Shown: positions 1 through 9,225 of the stretch, piece after piece | Position numbering within the stretch: the stretch's first letter is position 1 | Layout: each line of letters starts with the position of its first letter | Origin: Ensifer sp. USDA 6670 | GTDB taxonomy: Bacteria; Pseudomonadota; Alphaproteobacteria; Rhizobiales; Rhizobiaceae | NCBI GenBank assembly: GCA_000421085.1 | Contig: ATWE01000002.1 | Location: forward strand, 372,001 to 436,000 | Reading direction: 5' to 3' | Length of the DNA stretch: 64,000 nucleotides | Notes under the pieces: generated by a model | Told to the model about the DNA's origin: nothing | What the model saw: only the letters and a program-made list of their open reading frames with translations | The model's database searches: none | Translations under genes and position numbers: made by a program

Positions 1-111
1 CTTGGAAGCGCTCTGTCGCGGCTGACGCACGACCATATTCGCGGCCGCGGCCTGCGCCTGGGCGTGCTTAGCTTCGCGCTGGCCAGCGGGGCCTTTCTGA
101 TCGTGAGGTAG
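1..111 (+). CDS. C-terminal fragment of a probable membrane protein
   Basis: Only the last 36 codons lie in the window, open from base 1 to a TAG at 109. The visible tail has an Arg/His-rich stretch and then a hydrophobic segment (GVLSFALASGAFLIV) that ends one residue before the stop. This is how the last transmembrane helix of a multi-pass inner-membrane protein looks. Ends of TauE/SafE-type permeases are similar, but the fragment is too short to assign a family. The next gene is convergent and ends 19 bases downstream. Confidence 0.45.
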   Translation, partial: LGSALSRLTHDHIRGRGLRLGVLSFALASGAFLIVR

Positions 112-129
112 GCCCGCGCCTCCTCACCG

Positions 130-1209
130 TCAGGCCGCGAAACCCCGGTCGCACAGCTCTTTGAGGGCGGCGGGCGAGAAACTGTCGAGCGCGAGCTCCG
201 GCAACAGGTCGTTATCGGCCGCAAGGTTGCGGTTCATTGCGGCGGAAAACAGGCTCGTTCCCGCTTCGTGCAGAACAGCGGGGTGGCCGGCGATCCTTCC
301 AAGAACACTGGTGGGGACGAGCCCGAAGGGCACGTCCTCGTAGATGTACCGGCTGTCGGCTGTGGCCGGGCCGAAACCGCCCCGTCCCTCGAGGTGCATC
401 TGCTGGTTCATGTCCGAGACCGTGCCCATCGGCACATGGAAGGACAGGGAGAAATGTTCGCGCACGGTTCTCACCGATAGCCCGAAGCTTTCGGCGATCT
501 TCAGACGCTCCGCGTCGAGCGCTTCGATCAATTGTCCGACAGCCGGGGTCACATGCTCGCCCTGTCCCCATTTCTCGCCCTTCTCCATGCGGGTCAGGTT
601 GAGAAGCGCAATGCCCAGGTGGTTCTGCGGGTTGAGATTCGAAAGCGAAATGGCCAGAAGCCCGTCGCGCTCGACGAAGCGGTCGCCGAAGAGTTCAGTG
701 CAGAGCGCCTTCCCTTCGGCTGCGGCAGCCTTCGGCAAAGTGGCAACATCGATTTTCTGGCGGACCGTATTGACGGAAACGCTTGCGCCGTCCGGCTGCT
801 GGCGGCCGGTCAGAAGAGTCGTGCCCCAGACGATGATGGGCAGGGAAACCCCGCGCTCGGCCAGCCGCTTCGAAAGGTAGAGCGCGCCGAAGGAACTGTG
901 CGAGCTGACGATCACGGGCTGGCCGGACTTCAGGTGCGGCAGCGCGGCATCGAACGCCATGCGGTGACCATTGGTCGGCAGGGCCACGATGACCGCGTCG
1001 ACATCGGCGACCGCCTCGCGGCCGTCACGGGCAACCGCTACCCGCCCGGAAAACTCGACTGCGCCCGTCGCCGTCAGCGGCTCCCCCCCGGCCAGTCTGC
1101 GCGTGCGCGCACCCGAAGGAGACCACAGAACGGGGTGATGACCGGCTTTCGCCAGAAAAGCCGCCATGCCGAAGGCGATCGCCCCGGCGCCGAGAATACC
1201 GATACGCAT
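130..1209 (-). CDS. NAD/NADP octopine/nopaline dehydrogenase family protein
   Basis: This 359-residue protein is an NAD(P)-dependent opine-dehydrogenase homologue. Family members reductively join an amino acid to a 2-oxo acid, or oxidise such opines. An N-terminal dinucleotide-binding fold has a glycine motif at residues 4-12 (GILGAGAIA). The C-terminal octopine/nopaline domain has the family's NP..H..LLN element near residue 193, with His197 the probable catalytic base. The length is normal for the family. The gene is divergent from a LysR regulator and next to a polyamine/opine-type importer, so breakdown of an imported N-substituted amino acid is a fair guess. The true substrate cannot be read from sequence. 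Confidence 0.85.
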   Translation of the reverse strand: MRIGILGAGAIAFGMAAFLAKAGHHPVLWSPSGARTRRLAGGEPLTATGAVEFSGRVAVARDGREAVADVDAVIVALPTNGHRMAFDAALPHLKSGQPVIVSSHSSFGALYLSKRLAERGVSLPIIVWGTTLLTGRQQPDGASVSVNTVRQKIDVATLPKAAAAEGKALCTELFGDRFVERDGLLAISLSNLNPQNHLGIALLNLTRMEKGEKWGQGEHVTPAVGQLIEALDAERLKIAESFGLSVRTVREHFSLSFHVPMGTVSDMNQQMHLEGRGGFGPATADSRYIYEDVPFGLVPTSVLGRIAGHPAVLHEAGTSLFSAAMNRNLAADNDLLPELALDSFSPAALKELCDRGFAA

Positions 1210-1411
1210 CGTGGTTCTGTCTTCCTTTCACAGATGGCGTGGAGTTTGCCGCCTTGCCCTCGAGGTCGCCCGACACCGCTCTTCGTGAAAGCATCCAGCC
1301 GGGAAACCGCAGATTTTTCACTGGATAGCACCGAAAAGAAAAATTGTCCTTTGTCACTGGCGCTTAAGATACGTTTTATGCAGTATGATACAGCTATAAT
1401 GCACAGGGCGC

Positions 1412-2389
1412 ATGATCGTCATGGAGATACGGGAACTCGAGGCCTTTCTTGCGGTGATGTCCACCGGTAGCATCACCGCCGCCGCCCGGCTGCTCGATCG
1501 CTCCCAGTCCCAGGTCACGCGCCTCATCCAGGACCTCGAAACCTCCGTCGGCTTCGCGCTCTTCGACCGCAACGGCCCGAAGATCACACCGAGTGACAAA
1601 GGGATCGCTTTCCATGCGGAGGCTGAACGGTTCCTGAGCGGCATCGGCCATTTGCGGGAGCGGGCAAGGACAATCGCGGAAAAGGAGCCGCAGCCGATCG
1701 AAATCGTGGCGATCCCGGCTTTCGCCAGCGGCATCATCCCTTTGGCGCTCGCGGCGTTGCCGGAAAAGCTGCTGCCGAGAAACATCCATCTGCGCAGCCT
1801 GCCGGCAGAGGCGGCGGTGCAATCGGTCTTGGCCCGCACGGCGGATTTCTGCGTCACATCTCTGCCGGCCGACCAACCGGGACTGGAAGTACACGGTGTG
1901 TTTCAGGGACCTTGCGTTGCCGCCGTGGCGCCGGATGATCCTCTTGCCGCCTGCGAAGTGATTTCGATCGCCGACCTTGCTGGACGCAACATCATTACGA
2001 TGGCCAATCCGTTCCGCCTGCGCCGCCGCGTGGACATGGCTCTGGAGGCTGCAAATATCCGCCCGGCCAGGATTATCGCGACCAGCGTTTCGGTCAATGC
2101 GGTACAGATCGCATCGACGGGGCTCGGCGTCGCAATCGTCGAGCCTGCGACAGCTTACGGCTTGAAGCTGGCCAATATCGCGGTCCGTCCGCTCGACGTC
2201 GACATTCCCTTCCCGTGGGCGATCTTTTCGGCCGCCGCGCGGCCGTTGTCCGACAGCTCCCGGGAACTGATCCAAGCGATCATCCAGATCGCTTCCGCCT
2301 GCATCCCCGGATTTACCGCTCACGACCCGCGCAACGCCAATCGCGCCGCTGAAATGATCTTGGGAGGAGGTCAGACCGACGCACGCTAG
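1412..2389 (+). CDS. LysR family transcriptional regulator
   Basis: This is a 325-residue LysR-type regulator. An N-terminal winged helix-turn-helix (about residues 5-65, including the AAARLLDRSQSQVTRLIQDLE-like region) is followed by a periplasmic-binding-protein-like effector domain. The start could be ATG 1412 or ATG 1421; the family's usual opening MEIRELEAFL favours the second. It is divergent from the octopine-dehydrogenase-like gene and 80 bases upstream of the binding-protein gene, so it probably controls both. The effector is unknown. Confidence 0.88.
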   Translation: MIVMEIRELEAFLAVMSTGSITAAARLLDRSQSQVTRLIQDLETSVGFALFDRNGPKITPSDKGIAFHAEAERFLSGIGHLRERARTIAEKEPQPIEIVAIPAFASGIIPLALAALPEKLLPRNIHLRSLPAEAAVQSVLARTADFCVTSLPADQPGLEVHGVFQGPCVAAVAPDDPLAACEVISIADLAGRNIITMANPFRLRRRVDMALEAANIRPARIIATSVSVNAVQIASTGLGVAIVEPATAYGLKLANIAVRPLDVDIPFPWAIFSAAARPLSDSSRELIQAIIQIASACIPGFTAHDPRNANRAAEMILGGGQTDAR

Positions 2390-2469
2390 CGCGCGACATC
2401 GCTCTGCCAGATCCCGAGAAAGTATCCACTGCATAACAACGAAACTTAGAACCAAAAGAGGAGAATGAC

Positions 2470-3570
2470 ATGAGAGACTTTACCGCAACCCGCCGCTCCA
2501 CGCTGAAGCTTCTGGCCGCCGGCACGGGCGTCCTCGCAGCGCCGGCAATCATTCGCCCGGCATTTGCCCAGTCCAAGGTCGTGAACATCACCACCTATGA
2601 CAAGTTCGTTCCGCAGTCCTTTATCGACCAGTTCCAGAAGGATACGGGCATTGAAGTGCGCATTCGCCTGACGGACGACCAGGGCAAGCAGTACAACGTG
2701 CTGTCCGCCGAAGGCGAGACGCCCTCGACGGACATCGTCACGGTCACCGGCCATCGTCTGTCGCAGTTCATCGGCTCCAAGCTGCTCACGCCGCTCGACA
2801 CCGCCCGCCTGAAGAACTGGGACAAGCTCGCCTCCGCCTACAAGGGCGCGCCGCAGCTTACCGTCGACGGCACGGTCTACGGGGTGCCGCTTTTGGCCGG
2901 CTTCGAGGGCCTCGCCCGCAACACGGATTATACCAAGGCCTCCGACAGCTGGGCCATCATGTTCGATCAGGAATACAAGGGCCTGACGTCCTACATCATT
3001 TCCGATTTCCTCCAGATCACCATGCGCTATCAGGGCAATGACGGTGACTTCGTCACCTATGAAGGCAAGCCGGAGGAGGCGCAGGCCGCAACCAACAAGG
3101 CGCGCGACTACCTGATCCAGAACAAGGACATGGTGCGCAAATACTACGACGCCGGCTCCGAAGTTCAGCAGATGTTCGTCAACGAGGACATCTATGTCGC
3201 CCATAGCTGGTCCGGCCCCGCGGCGAAGCTGATCATGGACGGACATCCGATCGAAATATCGGTTCCGAAGGAGGGGACCTATGGTTTCCTCTACTCCTTC
3301 AACGTGGTGAAGAACGGCCCGAACACGGATGCGGCTTATACCTTCCTCGACGCCATTCTCTCGTCTCCGGAAATCGGCGCGGCCATGAGCCGGCAGTCGG
3401 GCTTCGCCTCCGCGTTCGACGGCGTGGACAAGGTGCTGAACGACAAGGAGCGTGCGGCAATGACCCTGCCGCAGGAACAGACCGAGCGCATCCAGTTCTT
3501 CAGCTCGGTCAACCGCGACATGAAAAACGAGATGGTCGACAAGGCCGTCGCCGAGATCAAGGCAGCCTGA
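2470..3570 (+). CDS. ABC transporter substrate-binding protein (spermidine/putrescine-type)
   Basis: This 366-residue periplasmic binding protein belongs to the PotD/PotF-like family. The N-terminus has a Tat-type signal, with twin arginines at residues 8-9 followed by STLKLL, a hydrophobic stretch and a likely AFA|Q cleavage near residue 33. A good ribosome site (agagga) precedes the ATG. It is the first gene of an importer operon with two permeases and an ATPase. Such transporters carry polyamines, opines or other cationic amines; the neighbouring monooxygenase and opine-dehydrogenase homologue point to an amine-containing substrate. A stem-loop follows the stop codon. Confidence 0.88.
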   Translation: MRDFTATRRSTLKLLAAGTGVLAAPAIIRPAFAQSKVVNITTYDKFVPQSFIDQFQKDTGIEVRIRLTDDQGKQYNVLSAEGETPSTDIVTVTGHRLSQFIGSKLLTPLDTARLKNWDKLASAYKGAPQLTVDGTVYGVPLLAGFEGLARNTDYTKASDSWAIMFDQEYKGLTSYIISDFLQITMRYQGNDGDFVTYEGKPEEAQAATNKARDYLIQNKDMVRKYYDAGSEVQQMFVNEDIYVAHSWSGPAAKLIMDGHPIEISVPKEGTYGFLYSFNVVKNGPNTDAAYTFLDAILSSPEIGAAMSRQSGFASAFDGVDKVLNDKERAAMTLPQEQTERIQFFSSVNRDMKNEMVDKAVAEIKAA

Positions 3571-3591
3571 TCGATCGCCGAGCCCGTCCGA

Positions 3592-3617
3592 CACGGCCGG
3601 TCCTTGGACCGGCCGTG
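3592..3617 (+). other. Stem-loop after the binding-protein gene
   Basis: A perfect 12-base inverted repeat (cacggccggtcc / ggaccggccgtg) with a 2-base centre lies 22 bases after the binding-protein stop and 35 bases before the first permease gene. There is no T-run behind it, so it is more likely an mRNA-stabilising or partial-attenuation element inside the operon than a full terminator. Confidence 0.7.
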
Positions 3618-3651
3618 AGAAAGAGCATTTCCTGAGCCAGGAACGACGACA

Positions 3652-4635
3652 ATGGTAGATACGACCACAATGCAAGCCCGATCCACCGGTTCTCTACGGG
3701 TGCCCCGTTATGCCGGATGGATCGGCAAGGCCGTCGGCTCGGGTCTCTATCGCCACACTATCGGACGCCTTGCGGACAGCCGCCGTGCCCGGCTGGCGTT
3801 GCTTGCCGGCGTCCCTCTCTTCTGGATCGCGGCGCTGCACATCGGGCCGATCTTCCAGATGGGGCGGATCAGCTTCATGGCGGACTACCCGCAGGCACCG
3901 GACGGAGGCTCCGCCTACACGCTGGCCAATTACGAACTGTTCTTCTCCGACCAGCTCTATTTCATGCCCTTCATCCGCAGCCTCATCTTCGCGGCAGTCG
4001 TCACGATCTCGACCCTGGTGATCGTTTATCCGGTCGCCTACTACGTTGCGAAGATCGTTCAGCCGAAGAACCGCATGCGCGCCTTGCTGCTCCTGCTCAT
4101 CCCCTTCTGGGCGGGAGAACTGATCCGCACCTTTTCCGTCATCATGCTTCTCGCCAATCGTGGCGCGGTCAACGTGGCGCTGCGCGAACTCGGCTTCATC
4201 GATCGGCCGATACCGATGCTCTACACGTCGTTCTCGCTGAGCTTCGGCGTCATCTATCTGCTGGCGCTCTACATGTTGCTGCCCCTCTATTCGGCCATCG
4301 AGAAGATACCGACACCGCTCATTCATGCGGCGGCCGACCTTGGCGCCGGCCCGTTCCAGCGCTTCCGCCGCGTGATCCTGCCCTTGTCGAAGGACGGCAT
4401 CGTCTCCGGCTGCAGCCTCGTCTATCTCACCTCCGTCGGGGTCTTCGCGGCACCGCTCCTGCTCGGCGGTCCGAATACGGTCATCTTCCCCGAAGTGATC
4501 GCGACGCTCTTCCACTCCTCGAACGACAAATGGCCCGAGGGTGCTGCCTTCGCCATGCTGCTGCTCGCGGTCTCGCTGTCGACGGTCGGCCTGTTCATGC
4601 GGGTGATCGGCGGCCGTTCCGTCCGGCTGATGTAA
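3652..4635 (+). CDS. ABC transporter permease (PotB-like)
   Basis: This 327-residue inner-membrane permease has about six hydrophobic helices and an unusually long basic N-terminal cytoplasmic stretch (about 45 residues). The EAA-loop that contacts the ATPase is near residues 224-243 (AAADLGAGPFQRFRRVILP). The ATG at 3652 has an AGGA ribosome site. It is the first of two permeases between the binding protein and the ATPase and should form the heteromeric channel with the next gene product. Confidence 0.87.
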   Translation: MVDTTTMQARSTGSLRVPRYAGWIGKAVGSGLYRHTIGRLADSRRARLALLAGVPLFWIAALHIGPIFQMGRISFMADYPQAPDGGSAYTLANYELFFSDQLYFMPFIRSLIFAAVVTISTLVIVYPVAYYVAKIVQPKNRMRALLLLLIPFWAGELIRTFSVIMLLANRGAVNVALRELGFIDRPIPMLYTSFSLSFGVIYLLALYMLLPLYSAIEKIPTPLIHAAADLGAGPFQRFRRVILPLSKDGIVSGCSLVYLTSVGVFAAPLLLGGPNTVIFPEVIATLFHSSNDKWPEGAAFAMLLLAVSLSTVGLFMRVIGGRSVRLM

Positions 4636-4645
4636 GGAGGCCACG

Positions 4646-5436
4646 ATGCGACCCTATTTCGCCGATCTCCCGAAAACCGCCCTCGGCGCCGCCTATTGGC
4701 TTTTTGCGGTCTATCTCCTGCTGCCGCTGGCGCTGATGACGGCCATGAGCTTCAAGGATGCGAGCTTCGTCGCCTTTCCGATCACGGACTGGACGCTCAA
4801 CTGGTATGCCCAGGTGCTCAACGACAAGCAGTTCATCGAAGCCTCGCTGTATTCGATCGGGATAGCGCTCGCGACGACCGCGACGGCGACGGTCATAGGC
4901 GTCTGGATTGCGCTTCTGGTCTCGACCGAAGGCATTTGGGGCAAGGCGATCATCTTCGCACTCGCCTGCCTGCCGGCAGTCGTTCCGGGCCTCATCAACG
5001 CAATCTCCATGCGGATCTTCATCCGCACCGTCGACATTCCGACCGGCACGGCGGCAATCATCCTGTCGCATGCAGTCCATGCGGTGCCCTTCGTGGTGAT
5101 CATGGTGCTCACGCGCCTGCGTTCCATGCCGGCCAATCTGGTCGACGCGGCTCGAGATCTCGGCGCCGATCGGTTCGTGGCCTTCCTCAGGGTCACGATC
5201 CCGTACCTGATGCCGGCACTCCTCGGCGGCATGATCTTCTGCGTGCTCACCAGTATCGACGACTTCGTCCGCACCTTCTTCCTCGGCGGCTACAAGCCTA
5301 CCCTCCCTATGCTGATCTTCGCGAAGGTGCAGGGCGCATGTCGCCGGAAATCAACGCCATGGCCACGATCGTGCTGGTCGTGACAGCCGCTGTCGGCGTC
5401 TACGCCGAGCACCTCACCCGCCGTTCAAGGAACTGA
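4646..5436 (+). pseudogene. ABC transporter permease (PotC-like), with a frameshift near its 3' end
   Basis: The reading frame encodes a normal PotC-like permease up to about residue 229, including the EAA-loop (AARDLGADRFVAFLRVTIP). Near base 5333 the homologous reading passes into another frame, which supplies the expected end (MSPEINAMATIVLVV, the last helix) and stops at 5436. One base appears to be missing in ggcgcatg, where ggcggcatg or similar would restore the frame. Unshifted, the protein would stop at 5383 with 16 unrelated residues and no last helix. It is either a genuine frameshift mutation or a sequencing error. All other genes of this operon are intact, which mildly favours error or very recent decay. 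Confidence 0.75.
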
Positions 5437-5438
5437 CG

Positions 5439-6509
5439 ATGCAGCCCGTGGTCCAATTCAAAAACGTCAACAAATATTACGGCGGATTGCCTGCGGTCGA
5501 TGACCTGGACCTCGCCGTAGAACCCGGACAATTCGTGACGCTGCTCGGCCCCTCCGGTTGCGGCAAGTCTACGACGCTCAGGATGCTCGGCGGCTTCGAG
5601 CAGCCCTCGTCGGGGGAGATCTATCTGGAAGGCAAGCCGATCTCGCATCTGCCGCCGAACAGACGCAACGTCAACATCGTCTTCCAGGACTATGCGCTCT
5701 TTCCGCACCTCAGCGTCGGCCGCAACATCGCTTTCGGGCTGGAATTGAAAGGGCTGTCTTCGGACGCGATCCACAAGCGGACGATGGAACTGCTGGCCCT
5801 CGTCAAGCTCCAGGATTTCGCCGATCGCATGCCCGACCAGCTTTCGGGCGGCCAACGCCAGCGCGTCGCGCTGATGCGCGCGCTCGCCCCCGACCCGAAC
5901 GTGCTTCTGCTCGACGAGCCCCTGTCGGCGCTCGACGCCAAGCTGCGCCAGCAGATGCAGATCGAACTGAAAACCATCCAGCGGACCACGGGCAAGACCT
6001 TCATCTTCGTCACCCATGATCAGGAGGAGGCGCTGACCATGTCCGACGTCATCGTGGTGATGAACAAAGGCAGGATCGAGCAGATGGGCGGCCCGAACGA
6101 GCTTTACTCCCGACCGCGCAGCCGCTTCGTCGCCAACTTCATCGGCCAGAGCAATTTCCTCGAAGGCAAGCTGCTTTCCCACGATGGAGCGACCGCGGCC
6201 GTCGACTGGAACGGAAGCATCATCCACGCCGACCTCAACGGGACGAAACTGGCGGCCGGCAGCGGCGCGACCGTCGCGCTTCGTCCCGAGGCGCTCTACT
6301 GCGTGGCGGAACAGCCGAAGGACCGGTTCGCACTGAGGGGGCGCATCCTCCAACGCGTCTTCAAGGGTGCGCACACCTCCCTGACGATCGAACTCGAAAA
6401 TGGCGCAGAGCTGGCCTTGCAGCTCGATCCGGTGGCCCTCTCGCACCTGGAGAGGGACGAGGTGTGGGTGGGCTGGCGCGAGCGCGACGCGGTCGTTCTG
6501 GCCGATTGA
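5439..6509 (+). CDS. ABC transporter ATP-binding protein (PotA-like)
   Basis: This 356-residue cytoplasmic ATPase energises the importer encoded upstream. It has Walker A GPSGCGKST (residues 37-45), signature LSGGQ (135-139), Walker B LLLDEP (156-161) and an H-loop TH. A C-terminal TOBE regulatory domain (about 270-355) is typical of polyamine-type transporters. It starts 3 bases after the intended end of the frameshifted permease gene, suggesting translational coupling. Confidence 0.9.
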   Translation: MQPVVQFKNVNKYYGGLPAVDDLDLAVEPGQFVTLLGPSGCGKSTTLRMLGGFEQPSSGEIYLEGKPISHLPPNRRNVNIVFQDYALFPHLSVGRNIAFGLELKGLSSDAIHKRTMELLALVKLQDFADRMPDQLSGGQRQRVALMRALAPDPNVLLLDEPLSALDAKLRQQMQIELKTIQRTTGKTFIFVTHDQEEALTMSDVIVVMNKGRIEQMGGPNELYSRPRSRFVANFIGQSNFLEGKLLSHDGATAAVDWNGSIIHADLNGTKLAAGSGATVALRPEALYCVAEQPKDRFALRGRILQRVFKGAHTSLTIELENGAELALQLDPVALSHLERDEVWVGWRERDAVVLAD

Positions 6510-6587
6510 CGCGCCTGAATTTGGCGCGGTCATTTCAGGGGCCGGCAGGGGCGGTCCCAAAAGCGGATTTCAGGAGCAAAGGCTATT

Positions 6588-8054
6588 ATGACGAATGAAC
6601 AGCATGGGCGGCTCGCGGAACTGAATGCGAGGGTCAAACAGGACCTGGACTATCTCAATTACCCGCCCGCCAATTGGTCGAAGCCGGTCACGACGGCCGA
6701 CGGACAGCCGGTGAGCGACGTCGTCATCATCGGCGGCGGCATGTGCGGCATGGTCGCCTGGCTTGCCCTGACCCGGGCGGGCATCGCCAATCTGCGCATC
6801 GTCGACCGTGCCCCCGAGGGCCAGGAAGGCCCCTGGGTCACCTTTGCCCGCATGGAGACCCTGCGCTCGCCGAAGAACCTGCTGGGCCCGGCGCTCGGCA
6901 TGGCCTCGCTCACCTTCCGCGCCTGGTACACCGCGCGCTTCGGCGAGACAGCGTGGGAATCACTGTTCCGCATTCCGCGCCCGATGTGGATGGTCTACCT
7001 GAAATGGTACCGCGAGGTTCTGTCCATCCCAGTCGAGAACGACACGCATGTCACGCGCGTGCGCCCTCGCGAGGATGGTCTCCTGGAGCTGGAGATCGCC
7101 GGCGGCCGCAAGCCTTCCGTCGTCACGCGCAAGCTTGTTCTGGCCACCGGCCGCGAAGGTCTCGGCGAGCCGGTCGTTCCGGATTTCGTCAAGGGCATGA
7201 AGCGCCATCGTTCCTGGGCCCACTCCGCCGACGACATCGATTTCGAGACACTCAAGGGAAGGCGCGTCGTCGTCATCGGCGTCGGCGCATCTGCTGTCGA
7301 CAATGCAGCCGAGGCGCTGGAGTCCGGCGCGGGCGAGGTCCGCCTGCTCGCGCGCCGCAAGGAGATGCCGACCGTCAACAAGCTCATGGGCATCGGCTCC
7401 TACGGGGTGACTGCCGGGTTCGCCAGGATCGACCCGGAATGGCGCTGGCGGATCATGGACTATTCCGTCAAGCAGCAGACGCCGGCCCCGCACAATTCGA
7501 CACTGCGCGTCAGCCGCCATCGCAACGCCTTCTTCCACTTCGATTGCGCGGTCGGATCGATGCGCGAGGAAGGCGGGGAAGTGGTGATCACCACCACGAA
7601 GGGCCGCATCTTCCGGACCGACTTCGTCATCCTCGGAACCGGTTTCACGGTCGATCCGCTCAGCCGCGATGAACTCGCGCCCTATCAGGACAGGATCGCC
7701 TGCTGGGACGATCGCTACACGCCGCCGGCCGGCGAAGAGAATGCCGGCCTCGGCCGCTTTCCCTGGCTCGATGACGATTTCTCCTTCACCGAGAAGGAGC
7801 CCGGCAGCGCGCCATGGCTCAAGGACATCCACTGCTTCAACTACGGTGCCTCGATCAGTATCGGCAAGGTGAGCGGAGACATTCCGGCGATCAGTGAGGG
7901 CGCGCTTTGGCTTGCACGCGGGATCGCCGCCTCGCTCTTCATCCGCGATGTCGATTACCATTGGGAAGCGCTGCTCGCCTACGAAAAGCCGGAACTCGAC
8001 GGCTCGGAGTGGACCGACGCCGACGCCCCTGAGCCCGCGCACAGAACCGCTTGA
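6588..8054 (+). CDS. FAD/NAD(P)-dependent flavoprotein monooxygenase
   Basis: This 488-residue two-dinucleotide-fold flavoprotein has an FAD-binding GGGMCG near residues 49-54 and an NAD(P)-binding GVGASA near 231-236, the layout of class B monooxygenases (flavin monooxygenase, Baeyer-Villiger and N-hydroxylating types). It probably oxidises the compound brought in by the preceding importer. It sits 78 bases downstream of the ATPase gene and just before two AhpD-like genes, so the whole set is probably one catabolic operon. The exact reaction is unknown. Confidence 0.82.
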   Translation: MTNEQHGRLAELNARVKQDLDYLNYPPANWSKPVTTADGQPVSDVVIIGGGMCGMVAWLALTRAGIANLRIVDRAPEGQEGPWVTFARMETLRSPKNLLGPALGMASLTFRAWYTARFGETAWESLFRIPRPMWMVYLKWYREVLSIPVENDTHVTRVRPREDGLLELEIAGGRKPSVVTRKLVLATGREGLGEPVVPDFVKGMKRHRSWAHSADDIDFETLKGRRVVVIGVGASAVDNAAEALESGAGEVRLLARRKEMPTVNKLMGIGSYGVTAGFARIDPEWRWRIMDYSVKQQTPAPHNSTLRVSRHRNAFFHFDCAVGSMREEGGEVVITTTKGRIFRTDFVILGTGFTVDPLSRDELAPYQDRIACWDDRYTPPAGEENAGLGRFPWLDDDFSFTEKEPGSAPWLKDIHCFNYGASISIGKVSGDIPAISEGALWLARGIAASLFIRDVDYHWEALLAYEKPELDGSEWTDADAPEPAHRTA

Positions 8055-8085
8055 TTTGAACGCCTGCCCAAGCTGAAGGATTACG

Positions 8086-8589
8086 ATGACCGTTCCCCCG
8101 AAAACCGATGTGATCGACGCCGTCCTCGGGCTGGATTCCTCCTCGCCCGTCCTCGCGTTGCGCGAGCGGCGCGCCAAGCTCAAGCATTTCACGCAGACCA
8201 GCCATGACGCCGCGCTTCTTCCCGCCGAGCCGGGTAATTTTTCCTACGCCATGAGGGCGGCTCTCGCGGCGCGCATCGCCGGCCTCTGGAAGGCGGCAGA
8301 GCTCCAGGCTCATTACAAGGCGCAGCTCGAGGAGAAGGGATCGACACCCGACCTCCGATCGATCGCCGATCCGGGCTTCAGACCCGAGGGCGACAAGCGG
8401 CTCGCAGCGATGCTTGCGCATGTCGATCTGGTGACGCTCAAGCCGAAGGAGGCGAGGCGCGCGAATATCGAAGCGCTCTACGCCGTCGGTCTCGACGACC
8501 GCGATATCGTAACCCTCGCGGGTCTCATCGCCTTCGTGAACTATCAGGTGCTGGTCGTGGCCGGCCTCAAGATGCTGAGGGACAACTGA
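8086..8589 (+). CDS. CMD-domain protein lacking cysteines
   Basis: This 167-residue helical protein resembles the carboxymuconolactone decarboxylase/AhpD fold in its C-terminal part (about 100-167, ending in a helix like those that pack the AhpD core). It contains no cysteine, so it cannot be a redox-active AhpD. It ends one base before a second AhpD-like gene that does carry CxxC. As I recall, such pairs are grouped in protein-family databases as the Avi_7170/Avi_7169 families. A catalytic plus non-catalytic pair is likely. Confidence 0.65.
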   Translation: MTVPPKTDVIDAVLGLDSSSPVLALRERRAKLKHFTQTSHDAALLPAEPGNFSYAMRAALAARIAGLWKAAELQAHYKAQLEEKGSTPDLRSIADPGFRPEGDKRLAAMLAHVDLVTLKPKEARRANIEALYAVGLDDRDIVTLAGLIAFVNYQVLVVAGLKMLRDN

Positions 8590-8590
8590 C

Positions 8591-9169
8591 ATGTCGGAAG
8601 CCGTACACGAATTCACTCTGGAGCCGCTCGACTGGCAGCCCTATGTCAAGCCCGTAAAACTCGACGAGGCAACGCCGGAGCAGCTCGAAGCGCTGAAAGT
8701 GACGCCCTCGAATACCAAGGTGTCGAACTATGTCCTGGTTCTGGCCAACGAAGCCGAGATGCTCGCCGAACGTACGCCGCTCTTCAACGACATCATGTAT
8801 AGCGAAGGCGGGCTCTCGCGCGGTGGGCGCGAAATCGGCGCGCTGGCGGCTTCCTTCGTCAACCGCTGCATCTACTGCGCCTCGGTGCATGCCAACCGCT
8901 ACATCCAGCTCGAAAAACGGCCGGAGGTGGTGGACGAGATCTACAGGCGCGGCCTCGACGCCGATCTGCCGGATTTCGAGCAGGCACTCTTCAATTTCGG
9001 CGTCGATCTGACGGCGCACCCGGACAATGTCGGTGCCTACCAGTTCTACCACCTGCGCGAGGTCGGGCTCGACGACCTGGAGATCCTCGATCTGATCCAT
9101 TCGATCGCGATCTTCGGCTGGGCGAACCGCCTGATGCACACGCTCGGCGAGCCGCACCTGAAGGAGTGA
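8591..9169 (+). CDS. Alkylhydroperoxidase (AhpD)-like protein
   Basis: This 192-residue AhpD/CMD-superfamily protein has the redox motif CIYCASVH (Cys93, Cys96, His100), expected for peroxide or disulfide reduction. It starts one base after the stop of the cysteine-free CMD gene, so the two are translationally coupled. It may detoxify peroxide leaking from the upstream flavin monooxygenase or act on that enzyme's product. It is the last gene of the operon; the next gene is convergent. Confidence 0.8.
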   Translation: MSEAVHEFTLEPLDWQPYVKPVKLDEATPEQLEALKVTPSNTKVSNYVLVLANEAEMLAERTPLFNDIMYSEGGLSRGGREIGALAASFVNRCIYCASVHANRYIQLEKRPEVVDEIYRRGLDADLPDFEQALFNFGVDLTAHPDNVGAYQFYHLREVGLDDLEILDLIHSIAIFGWANRLMHTLGEPHLKE

Positions 9170-9225
9170 ACGAGGAGGGGCCGATGCCCGCGCTCGAGTC
9201 GTTCTGCTGCGTCGCTTCGCTCGAA

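Noticed and set aside
1369-1386. ATAC-N10-GTAT as an operator of the LysR regulator
   Set aside because: The spacing does not give the T-N11-A core expected for LysR proteins, and it is a single copy. Support is too weak to list.
5325-5345. Programmed ribosomal frameshifting in the permease gene
   Set aside because: There is no slippery heptamer or downstream pseudoknot-like repeat, and ABC permeases are not known to use it. A base loss is simpler.
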